64,000 bases of DNA from Spirometra erinaceieuropaei (Eukaryota; Platyhelminthes; Cestoda; Diphyllobothriidea; Diphyllobothriidae): NCBI GenBank assembly GCA_902702965.1, contig CACRXP010000092.1:427358-491357 (forward strand), in the 5' to 3' direction. Positions 23,290 to 34,900 of this stretch are shown here, in pieces. Positions within the stretch are counted from its first letter, which is position 1, and the number at the start of each line of letters is the position of its first letter. Made by a program: the position numbers and the translations under genes. The notes beneath the pieces are model-generated. The model was not told the origin of the DNA, made no database searches, and was given only the letters and a program-made list of their open reading frames with translations.

Positions 23290-24090
23290 CAAATTTTGAC
23301 GGATCCTTCAATACGCAAAGAACGTCGCGGAAGCCGTCAGTCGTCTTTTCACTCCATTTGGATCTGGGGTTGCACACAGGCCGGAAGCAACCATTAGACG
23401 CCAAGTCATGAGGCCGAAAGACCCACTGCCATGGCAGAAAACGTTAGGAGTCGTTTAACGGATCTGGTGCAGTTGCGGAAAAAGCAACTACGTCGGAGAA
23501 ACTAGAAGATTACTCCCGACGCGAATTACCCAGCACGCATCGAGACGGGGAGACGTTAGCTCTCATGTGGCGGCACACTCGACGGGACCCGGCCATATTT
23601 TCAAATTTCAAGAGGCCAAAATCCTCGCAAGGGTTGACAACCGCGTGAGCCGCGAGCTGCTCGAGTCATGGTTCTCGGGCTCGCAATCCATCAACAAGCA
23701 CAATGACCTCCCGGTACCATATTCCGTGCTGGGATTTTCCCTGGGCAGGGGAATCAGTCACGTGGGGAAGGCGAGGGTGGGCAGTTATCTCAGTGACAGT
23801 GAGCCAATTTACCGAGCAATCGTCACACCAACATCCAAAACGGATGACGAAATCATAGCAATTAATGACTCGGACACGGACTGATAAGCCACCATCGCAT
23901 TAGCTACGACCCCAGCAGTGATGGCCAGGGCTGTTAATTACAGTACGCGTATGGTCCTACGGCAGCCACGTACTATAAATACTGCACTCCTTGTGCTATC
24001 ACTACTCTTATCTGCGACCGTCCCTGATGCTGGGTCCGAGTGAGAATCCGGAACGTCAGCCAATAAATTTCTTGTTCCAGTGATCGCATA
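23290..24090 (+). pseudogene. Penelope-like GIY-YIG end with 3' tail
   Basis: In one frame: AVSRLFTPFGSGVAHRPEAT, RRQVMRPKDPLPWQ, a TAA at 23456 in place of the Tyr of GVVYRI, then RIWCSCGKSNYVGETRRLL (the GIY-YIG core). It continues HVAAHSTGPGHIFKFQEAK, LARVDNRVSRELLESW and SINKHNDLPVPY, with a stop at 23882. Apart from the single stop, about 195 codons stay open, making this the least damaged Penelope end in the window. The downstream tail carries a hammerhead-like motif at 24024. GIY-YIG here would nick target DNA for retrotransposition. Confidence 0.85.
24024..24057 (+). ncRNA. Hammerhead-like motif, mutated
   Basis: CTGATGC (last core A changed to C), then a stem-like GGGTCC/GAATCC pair that no longer matches, GGAAC, GTC. 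It lies about 140 bp after the Penelope stop codon, which ties the motif to this family. Confidence 0.5.
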
Positions 24091-27029
24091 TTCGTCTTCT
24101 GAACTGTAATCTGGAACTCACCTGTTCGGTTCTATGAGCAACCTACTCAATGGCATATTCGAACTGAGTGGCGACAGGCTGCAAACATGTCGAACACTAG
24201 ACTAAATGTCGAACTATGAAGACATTATCTTGTAGACAAAAACTTGCATACTCGTTAAAGCACATGTGGCCTGTATTACAGTGGTCCACACTTGCAGGCG
24301 ATGACGCAATGCGCAAACGACAGCAGCACTTAATGGACGTTTGAGATTACCTCAAAATAGCTGCTTCTTCCTCAGGTTCCTCGTGATAACTGTTTTATGA
24401 TTTGTGTTTTTCCGCATGGAAAATGCTTTTCTGTTGCCCTTATAGGACAAAAAATACCCACGGACTTTTCCAAATGCCAACTCTCTCCTCCTCCTCCTTT
24501 TCCTTTTTCGACAAAATTATTCCGAGGGAGTGCATTTTTAAAAAGCCGACGTCTGATCGCAAATGTCAAATGAGAGAGTTCCTCCGTCATGTAAAAATGG
24601 TCAGCAGGGGGTGGGTGTTATCTGATAGCCAGAAAAAGAAGAAGAAGAAGAAGAAGAGAGGAGTGTGAGTAGGAGTAGGAGGAGGAGGAGGAGGAGGAGG
24701 AGGAGGAGACCTATGAAAACCGCTTTAAATATCCTCATTGGGCGTTGTTCTCGTCGATTCGGCAGCAAAATGCTTTGGTCTGCGTCAGTCATCTAAAATA
24801 GGCTTTCTGGCATAAACTGGAACCAGTTAACTGCAGTAGGTAATGCCCATCTCGTGAAATCGCTCATTTTTAACATCTTTGTCGCCAACTCGAGTGTTTA
24901 AAGGAACAAGCCAGTTTGCTATTTGAAGTCAACAAAGAATTCAAAGAGGCAGATGAGAGAAGGATTTGTCGAGAAGGGGCTATTTAAAGGTCTTAGTGAA
25001 TTAATTTGAGTCACTCAGATATTTTATGATAATGTTTTCTAGGAGCGTATAGACAACAATTGTTTAAAAAGAGATTTACGGCGATTGTATTTTCCTTCTG
25101 AGGATATCTATGATTTAATTAAAGATTTTAGTCCTTCCAGCAGTACCCGACTGCTTTAGGAATACTAGAAGTAGTCTTGTCAACGGGATGATAAGTGTAT
25201 AATAGTTTTTTAGCAAGTACATGCACCAGTATTTGGCGGCCATAAGAGTTTATGAGAATGCTGTTCATTTTTTGAATTGGAAATATACGTATTCATGAAA
25301 TATCATATGATAAAAAAAATACAGCATTTAGCTTCATATTGGGGAATTTTCATAAATATTCTGCTTGATGTTGATCCAGGAGATGAAACCGCGATGTGGT
25401 TTCTTTCCATAAAAATAAAGGCAGTAAAAGACGGGAAAACTTTGCGCATGCTTCCCAAATGCGATAATCGATTCGCGAGCACAGGTGATGTAATTTGTCT
25501 GCGGCAGGCGACAGCGTTCGACAGTCATCCGAGCAGGGTGCAATACCGTGACGACTGTAACGTCACGCACTGCATTTACCCATGAAGCCCCTCCCAACGT
25601 CTGATTGCCTAGGTGATGAAGTGCCGGGGAAACTTTTGAGGTTCACTGGAAAGAACATTAGGGACTGCTTTGGATACTAGTGACTTATGTGTCCTCGTCA
25701 GAAGTGCAAGTATCCCAAGCGTGTCGGAAAACCCTCCTCGATTGCCTGCCGCTCGTCTCTATGTGACCGCCTGCAAGGGCTTTCACCCGGAACCCCAGAG
25801 CGAGCTGGAAGGCCTGCGATCGCACCTTGAAATTTGATCACATTAGATAACTCTGCACCCTTAAGATGAAAAACGATCAGACGAGTAGGTAGATGACGAG
25901 AGTTACAAGTACGAGTGGGCCAAGTCAAAATCCTACATCTCGCTCTCATTGGGTGAAGACTAATCAAATGCAAGCACGCTTCTCGGGTTGGGAAATTTAC
26001 TGGATTGTTCCAGTGACCGCGAAACCGTCTAATTTGATAAACTAGCTAATATTTGAATCACTGTGCTTAACGACGGCCCCTTCGGTCACGAGTCCTTGTC
26101 AGATTCTGGGAGGTTTTTCCGAATGTGGCTATTCTGTGGTTATTTTGAAAGGAAAAACTGTCTTCAAGACAGCACTAAGCGGACATTTAAATGGCAACAG
26201 TACCCCATCCCATATCATTGGTGGTAGATATCATTACCTTCTGTGAGTCATGTCGGAAATTACCTGAAAACTGCAAGTATATGCAGCGCATGGCCCAGCA
26301 AACATATTTCATCAATGCAGCGACCATGTACTGACTACTGGAAGTGCAGGGATACGTGTCAATGAAGTTGGCAGCTGCTCTGGCCGGCCAATGAAAGACC
26401 ACCATGAATTACCATTCCACACATGTCGGCAACTACTCGTACTCACTTTGATCTTGCCACCATCGGCGGCGTTGGCACCGTTCACTGGATGGTCGATCAG
26501 GCAGAGAGTTTTAATACATTCCTGGCCCTTGATGGCCACCCCGTCCTGTCAGCAAACTGCGCACACCGGGCTAATAAGAAGTGAGCAGTCAACTTTATCT
26601 AGGCGATTCCGAACTTGCAAAGACGCAACGCTGAAAGGAGCGGCGGCAATTGGTGCTGCACCCTAGGATGGCAGTTAAATCCACATACTACTGATAACTT
26701 GTGAATCCGCCAACTCCGTTGTCAAGGTGTGGTCCTGCTCGTCCGTTTAAGCTTGGGCCATCCTCTGTTTGGTTTCTGCGCAGGTTTGACTGGTCGGATT
26801 CTAACTAAGGATTGCATGCCTACCTAAATAGCATAAGCAGCCAACTATATAACAATGAGTATTTGAAAGCAAATACGTTCTTGGAGAAAAGGAGAAAACT
26901 CTCTTGAGTAAATTTTCGACGTCGGTTCCCCGTGTCGTCGTCAAACTCGAGTAAATGTGCAGAAAACAATTAACCTTTCAAACATGCTACAAAATCAATA
27001 CTCATTTGGTGCTTCAGCCAGTAAGCGGC
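24091..27029. other. Mostly no recognisable feature
   Basis: Contains a GAA/GGA microsatellite at 24635-24708. Frames at 25277-25585, 26187-26666 and elsewhere show no domain I can name. Confidence 0.4.
24635..24708 (+). repeat. (GAA)n-(GGA)n microsatellite
   Basis: A GAA run followed by GGA units with a short interruption. Confidence 0.9.
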
Positions 27030-27190
27030 CGTCGTGTGCGTCAGTCCGGCTGCAAGTGAACTCCTAAGAAGACGCCTTGACCAAGCTGTCTCGGGAACCT
27101 TCTCAGCAGCAAGGGTTCGCATATCATTCTCTACTAACCCTATTTTACTCGGAGAAGGCAAGGATAGTCTGCCAACTCAGACCGCCTCAA
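27030..27190 (+). pseudogene. GIY-YIG retroelement fragment, second subfamily
   Basis: ASELLRRRLDQAVSGTFSAA, then ARVRISFSTNPILLGEGKD, matches the start of the relic at 55390. It breaks off before the GIY-YIG core, where a minus-strand relic of a different subfamily begins. Confidence 0.65.
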
Positions 27191-27194
27191 TGTG

Positions 27195-27530
27195 CATCTT
27201 TCACTTTTCCTTGAGATTTTTGTACGTGGCGTCTAACTCGATATGCCTGTTGATGCATGACTCATCGGAGTGCATGGCTTCAAGAAACTCTCGGTCTTTT
27301 TTAGATGTGCAAACTCCGATGATGCGGGTTTTGTCCCATGCGAAAGTGTGCCCAGTATCAAGAGTGTGCATAGCCATTCGAGACAAGTGGTATCGCCTCT
27401 TAACTGCCAGTTGATGTTCGCGGATGCGTGTAGTGGCAAATTTTCCTGTTTGGCCACAATATACGGCATCACAGGCATCGTATGGGATCTCCTAGACGAC
27501 TTCCTTTTTATCGAGATAGCCAACCCTATC
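27195..27530 (-). pseudogene. GIY-YIG Penelope relic, third subfamily
   Basis: Across two minus frames: VYCGQTGKFATTRIREHQLA, then LSRMAMHTLDTGHTFAW, then CTSKKDREFLEAMHSDE and SCINRHIELDATYKNL. This is the GIY-YIG core and terminal signature. A frame change near 27390 breaks it. Confidence 0.75.
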
Positions 27531-28477
27531 CTTAGGATCTATGTGATCCTACACATCTGATTCTTACCGACGGCATTTAGGAATTTTTATGACGAAAGAA
27601 GTTCATTTGAGTCAACAACTTTTTTGTAATTTATTTCATCGGAATTTCCAACAGGGGAGTTAAGGAGGACCAGAGAAAATCAGGGACAGGTAGGCCCGCT
27701 GGCGTCAGACATTTTGGGGAAAAAGTTAATTTAAATCGAGAATTACATGAACCGCAGCCTAAGTGGAGATGTAATACCGGCATGCAATGTTAAAAGGAGA
27801 TAAACATTCTACAACTCTCCTAGCTGCATCAGGCAGCACCTTAAAAGGGATGATGGTAAGGTGTGCTATTTGGGTGAAATCGTGAATCTGCCCCTCTAAA
27901 AACCTTCATCCAACCAGCGTCGAAGAGAATGGTATCACTTCATGTCAGACGATAGAGAGAGAGAGAGAGAGTCCGACGCACATGGTTAGAAAACAGCCTG
28001 ACCGTCTGGTTTACGTGTAAGGCAGGGGAATTTGATGAATGTGGTGAGGGAACAGGCTGAAGTGAATCTCATTCAGAGACCTCGTCCAATCTCTAGGGTT
28101 GCACTGCATTTGCTTGATTGGTCTCGTGACGTCTCGCGAAATAAGGAGTGGGGGAGAGTTTTGGCAGGCAATGGAGGTAATAGGATTGAATTGGATAAGT
28201 AACAAATCATATACAGCTAAACTTCCGGGAGATTTTGATTGAGGTCGAAATTTTATCCTTCCTCCGGAGTCGGCAACCAACGCGAAATACTGCATGATTT
28301 GGCTTCCTTCTTATGTAGGCCTGATGACAGGAAACGATGTCGGCGGCATCTGGAAGCCCAAAAAACTAAAACAAATGCCTTTAAATGCGGGGGGACTGTG
28401 GCGATTAAGGTGGGTCAATTTGTCCCGTAAGATTAATACTTGAAATCACATTTGTCGTCTATGATTCGTTCAACTCG
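27531..28477. other. 3' flank of the A1CF-like gene
   Basis: A GA dinucleotide run at 27955-27972. A minus-strand AATAAA (27635-27630) is a possible polyadenylation signal. Otherwise nothing is recognised. Confidence 0.35.
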
Positions 28478-28974
28478 CTAAGGAAAGTTGGCACCGGTCT
28501 TGAAGTGAAATTGGTTCTCGTCATCAACTATTAAGTCGTCAACAGCAAAATTAAACTTTCCGATTGGAGATCTGATCAAACCAGACGCTACAGGCGTATT
28601 AAGACCAGTTGCTCGCTGATTATCACAATTGTCCCATCCACTGGCCTTACTCGAGGCGACTGCAGTGGGATACATGATGTTCAAGCCGGATTCTTTGGTT
28701 GTGACAAGAGCAGTTGGTAGAAAGGGATTAGCGTTCTCAAACACGCTAGATGCCTCGAACTGTCTACGGCGAAGACATTCGTCGGTGCGCAGTGGTTGGT
28801 TCATTATACCGGGGCTGGAAGACGTCAGGTTTCCCGACTCCATCATCGTCATGTCGTAGTTTTTAATAAACTCTTGCTGGAAAGTCCTTGAGTCGTTACC
28901 GAGCCTCAATTGGTGATTTTTGAAAATATTGCACTCTGTTTCAGATTTCATTGGCGTCGGTCGCAGCACAGTAC
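28478..28974 (-). CDS. A1CF: Probable terminal coding exon of the A1CF-like gene
   Basis: The acceptor CTTAAG lies just upstream of 28974. The exon opens with GT, completing the Gly codon left by the GTAAGG donor at 31356. It then encodes about 164 residues to a TAG at 28480-28478. The composition is Asn, Ser, Thr, Asp and Phe rich with no known domain (for example [17 protein letters not shown]). The region is one of the longer non-repetitive open frames in the window, which supports coding. A minus-strand AATAAA at 27635-27630 is a possible but distant polyadenylation signal. Confidence 0.62.
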
Positions 28975-31900
28975 CTTAAGACATTTAAGAGGAAGTAAAA
29001 GTGAGTTGCGATCGATGAATTTCAATGCATTTGCCATTCTACCTTGCGGATATGATAGGGTGCTAAGTAAACAATCGATGAATTAGAAATCTCTTGGAAT
29101 ACACAAACCAGGTATGATTTCCTAGATGTAGCAGAAGGAGCAGTTCCTTCATAATTTAGCAAAGGAGGGAGATAATCGTGGGTGAACGGCCGATAGAAAA
29201 ACCGTCAAAAACGAAGTAAAAACGAAAAAACGAAGTAAACCGTGGACGCAAAGCAGTGGCTTGCGCAGTCCCTGCCACAATCGCTCTTTTTTTGCTTTAA
29301 TGTCATGACAATGTTGAGACGACTTGGGGGCTGGGTATGGATGCAACGACTGACACGACTAAACAGCCCGTCTACGCGTGCCATACACGACCTGGGCCCC
29401 ACTGCATGCATCGGCTTCGGTAAAGGCGAGTCAGGCTTCACGTCGGCGAGAGCGCAATAAACGCTGCATTCAGAAGGGTGCATTGAGGTCCGACGCGCAG
29501 TCCTGAGAAGGACTGACTTGTGCTTTCAGTTGTCGACTTTCAAGACGCGACCCTTAGCGTGTCGTGATAGATTCAAAAGCGTCAGGTTTTGTTATGGTGA
29601 ACAGTGTGATGATATGCCGTGAGTGTGAAGAAGTCCTCATTGTCAACCTCAATCTCTCTCCTCTCTCGCATGCATCGAGCCTCTTATCATAAATATTGAT
29701 TGGATTTGACGCATTGTCTGACGCAGCGTGAAGGTCAACTGCTAAGGTGTGCCATCACACCTGCCGTATAGGACGGCAGATATGGACTCGTGCGGACTCA
29801 GTGCAGATCGACAACCACGTGACGCGAGGATGGATTCCCCAGAGTCGGCTTCACTCTCATATCCCTCTCCCACGCATCGGTGTATGGTCCGAACCTGTCA
29901 GATAGCTGGTGATGGGCTTGAACGCAGTGACAAACAAAACTAGACAACCGACATTTTTATCGCCTGTGTCGACTATTTCCACCGTGTGCTCCACAGCAGG
30001 GTGACAGCAGGAACGTCGACTTGCGCGTGCATTAGTCCATAGTAATAGCAGACTTGCGCAACGTTTATCGCACTCTCTCCTCACCTCTGGGCTCGGTGTC
30101 AAGACAGAATCAAGAAGACCAGAGGCGGGAGAGAACGCAGGTGAGTGACGCGGCGTAAACCCGCACCTAGGCGTACCACCACAACCCTATGATTCCCAAC
30201 GTGCTCCGACCAGGATTTTATAAAGCAACGAAAAGGGTAGGCGGTTAGGATCCCATTTGGCGCGGCGCGCGCTTGCACCTGGGCATGCCGGCGCACCCCC
30301 AACGTTGGCATCTGTTTTTGGATGCACATTACCAATAGCGCCGGTCGGACTCCGATCTAGCCCCCGTGTCGACCCAGCGTATCTTCAGGGTAGCCTGTTT
30401 TGGGGCGAATCAAGGCGAATTACTATCGTACACATCAACGTTCCTTATTCACTCCTCAGCTCCTAAGCTGGCCTTCCATCCATGTATGCATGCTTCCTCT
30501 TGTTCACTGTGACTCCAAGTGAATTTTTGTATTTTTGTATTTTTGTATTTAGACCTATCGCGTCATCTGTTGCGAGTCTTATTTTATCCGTGTTCAATGA
30601 CAGATCTCGGTTATCAGGCAGTTCTGCGATTGCGTTTTTTACGTTAGACGCACCCACGTCAGCAGGGTCTCAGACCAGTCCAGTCTCATCTTTCGACACG
30701 ACACAATTCCCATCTCATCCTATATTCAACTACTAAGCAGCATACTTTTTGAACACCCTCCTTTCCCAGTGTAAAACTGCAAACCTTATTAACCGAGTTT
30801 GCAAAATTATGACGCGAAAACACTGAGGAACCTCAAATGTGCAAAGCTACCCTATTTTGTCGGTGCTGGACAACCATACCAAAGACTCTTTTCGGAGAGA
30901 CTCGGGACGCTGAATCTGGATTCCTAGATCACTAGACAGCGGTTTAGACACCTTACCACTTGGGTCACAGGTCACATTGTTCGCAATCAGGATACTTTAA
31001 CATTGAATGCGATCAACTTTAGGTGATCCATTCTGATATGGACCTTCTGATTTAAGTTTAAATTCTCATCTAGAGCCAACTTGGGTGGTTTCATTCTGTC
31101 AGTCTGAAGAAATAATCAGAGTCCTTGTTTTTTCATTATTACAGTGTCCCATAAGCAATGTGTGTTGGAACTTCTTAGCACACAGAAGTAGTGGTGGATT
31201 GCCTACGCCGGCTACAGTTAGTAAAATTAGCTAGGAGACTACAGACTGTTAGCAGGGCATTTGTTTTGATTTAATCTCACGTCAAAGTCTTCTTAGTGCA
31301 CAAGTTAATCGACTTGTACTAACTGCATCCAAAGTAGGTATCATCCTGTCCCTTACCATTTTGCCAAGCATCCATCGTCGAAAGTCTGTTGTTGGTCGGA
31401 GCAAACATGCCGAAGTCGGAATACGCGCTTGTACTTGTCGCCACAAAGTTGGAGGGGGTGCGAAAAGCGCTGAAAGCATCCTGCCCTGCCTGGGGCTTCC
31501 CCAACCCAACAGGTGACGGCATAGATACCGCCTTATCGTTCACAGGAAATATGGACGTTGAAGGCATCCAAGGGCTCCGTGGTTGCTGATGCGTTTGGTG
31601 AGACGGGGGAATAAGAGAGAGTGAAGGAGATCTTTGCGGAGTTGGCGGTGGAAGACACTGACCTGCACCTCGGGGGATTTTGGAGAAATTTGGCGTCGAA
31701 GTAACCTGCTCGAAGGAAAGAGTGTGGGATCAGGCGAGGAAGCCCACGCGGCCACCTTAGTGGTTACTCGCGTCGTTCATGCAACAAAAGCAAAGGTAAA
31801 AATGAGCGTCCTACCTGCATTCAACTGTAAGGTCGACGTTTAGCGGTTAGCCGTTATGATCTGTTGTCATTCTTCCCGGGGTTTCCTCACGCTCTCTACT

Positions 31901-34900
31901 CATTGTTATGAATCTCTCACCATCTTATTTTAATGACATAGCGTGAAGTTTAAGTCATTCATGGCAGTTAGAAGGGCGTTGATTTTATTCCTCCTCCTCT
32001 CCCTGCAGTTTCCCGTTTTGTCATTTTGGAAAAAAATATTTTGCCTCTTCCATCTGGCGGATATTCCCTGAACAAAGTCTGGATTTTGGCACTTGATAAA
32101 TGGCAATTATAAAAGTTCATCAAGAATCCCTGTGCCAACTAAGTTTGCCCCCCCCTCCCTACCAGGCGCTGCGTACAAGGCTCGGATCAGTCCGGACAGG
32201 ACCAATAAGGCAAACGAGCACGCGTGGCCGAGAGTCAACGCTCACAGAAAAGAGCGGAGTTGGGGGCCAGAACAGCAACGACCGATCAGTCCACCGGCTG
32301 ACGTGGGAGAGGCCAACCGGTGCGTTGATTTGACTACAATTACGATGACCCCAAAGGGAACAAAGATCACGCAGGCCTGTCAGCGGTCAGCCCCGGGGAG
32401 GTCTAAACCAGGCAGCGGCAAACAGGCAGGTCAAAGTTCGTGCGTCGAGCACGGCTATAATACGAGGCAAGCGGTAAGACTGAACAAATCGAGACCGGCA
32501 GGAGCAACAAGTACGCTACTCTGATGATGGAAACGAAGAAGTTTCCGAAACGTCATATCGAATACAATATGGCCCATGAATTCGCCCTCTCTTCTTCTTC
32601 GTCTTTTTCGGGAGATGATGGACGCGATACAATGTCTGGACCTCGAACCTGCAATCTTCATATTTTATCTCTTGGGATGCCCGCCTTCCAGTACATATAT
32701 ATATATATATACATGCAGAATGTTATTACCGACAAAGACAAGGGAGACTGGAATGGCCATTTCTGGCTTATTAGCCGTCGTCAGCCAGCCATACCCAAGC
32801 CCAAAGTGTGGAACACCCGAGCCTCGAACTCGCGACCTGTTGGTTTAGAAGTCCACGCCTCTACCCACCGGGCCACGAGCCCGTTGCCCTGTCGGTTTTC
32901 GATCGGGAATATACAATGTTAGGGGGCGCTCACCGATCGTTCATACGGAACTCACTCACTTGGGTATGGCTGGCTGACGACGGCTAATAAGCCAGAAATG
33001 GCCATTCCAGTCTCCCTTGTCTTTGTCGGTAATACCATTCTGGAGAGAGAGCCCTTAAGGCACAACGGAACGAGTGAGTTCCGTATGAACGATCGGTGAG
33101 CGCCCCCTACCATTATATATATATACATACATATGTAGGTAGAATGTTATTACCGACAAAGACAAGGGAGACTGGAATGGCCATTACTGGCTGATTAGCC
33201 GTCGTCAACCAGTCATACCCAATTCTGAAGTGTGGAACACCTGAGGCTCGAACTCGCGATCTGTTAGTTAGAAGTCCGACGCCTCTAAACACTGGGCCAC
33301 GGGCTCGTTGTCCTGTTGGTTTCGATCGAGAATATACAGTGGAAGGCGGGCGTTCACCGATCGTTCTTAGGGAACTCATTGGATCCGTTGTGCAGAATAG
33401 CAGTACGGACAAAGACAAGAGAGACTAGACTGGTCCTTTCTGGCTTGTTAGCTGTCTACGTCGTCCCGCCTTCTTACTGCCAAATGGCGTTTGTGAATGC
33501 ATGTAGAGTCGGATTTTCCCGTTCGACCATAGAAAGCTTCTTCACAGGCGTCACACGTGATCTATTAGACGACTTACTCTTTATTCAACTAACCGACCGT
33601 ATCCTATGGGCCTGGAAGCGTAGTGGGTATTGTAGTCATCGGTTTGTGTGCAACTGAATTTCATATTTCCTTACTTGCTTTTCCACGAATTCAGACACAT
33701 TCTTAATGTTAGGTCGGTTCGCCAAGTATTTGGCATGTGTGCCTGATTGGAGGTACCTGGTCCTCTTTCTTTTGACTCTTTCTGCCTCATGGGCCGGCGC
33801 ACAAAGTCCTTTGTTACACATTAAATATATGCCCAACACAGTTGTTCGGCTCATGAATGGGTCCCCCTGGGGTCTCAGTGTCATTTAGAGGCAGAATATC
33901 GGCGAAACATGTGTCTGGTCTTTTACGTAGTACTTGTGCAGTCAAGTATATTATATCGTGCAACCTGTGTGCATGCATATATAAATATAGTGTGTGTGAG
34001 GAGGAGAGCAAGAGAGAGGTGGAGAATAACACTAATGACAAAGACAAAGGAGACCAGAATGGCCATTTCTGGCTTATTAGCCGTTAAAAACCGGCCATAC
34101 CCAATCCCAAGATTTGTCTCACTTGAGGCTTGGATCCGTGACCTGTTGGTTAGACGTTTAACGCATTAACGCAGGATCGAGCCTCAGGTGTTTCACACTT
34201 CAGGATTGAGTATGACTGGCAGATGACGGCTAATAAGCCAGAAACAGCTATTTCAGTCCCCCTTGCTATTGTCAGTAAGGCTATCTGAAACGCATTAGCC
34301 ACTAAGAATCAATCAAGTAATTTCTCCGTTCACTTCTCTTCTGACGAGTTCTACGCAAGAACCAGAAGGATTTCAGGAGTGAGCACTTTTCCAAGGTTAC
34401 TGGACGCTGTTTGGGCAGTTTTAACATTTATGCGGCTTTCCATGCTATTATCCTCCAAACGATATCACCAAAGGTAAACAAAATCACTAAAATCAAATAA
34501 CTGGTCTTCCCATTCTTTGCAATGCCTTTGCCTCGTTTGTGACTGAACAAGCTCGTGCAAAATGCATTTTCGGGCCAATATATGGCCGTCATTTTAACCG
34601 GCATATTTAAGGCTCGACACGTTACATTCTTTAGTCATCAAGTACCTGACTGTCAAAGGAAAAATTGCTGGTGTTAAGCAGGAAAGCGCTCATTGACAAT
34701 CAGCTACTAAATTAGAAAGTAATATTCTGCTTACCTCAGACGCTGTGTGTCGTCCCATCGTCATTCCCAGCGACTTTTGCGTTTCCAAGAATTTGCGTGC
34801 CTTGATATCAGAAAGCATTCTTTGCAGATTGCAAGATGTATTTTCCAAGGACCTGAATATGAAGGACGCATGCATTAGTCGATGTCCACACAGCCGATTA

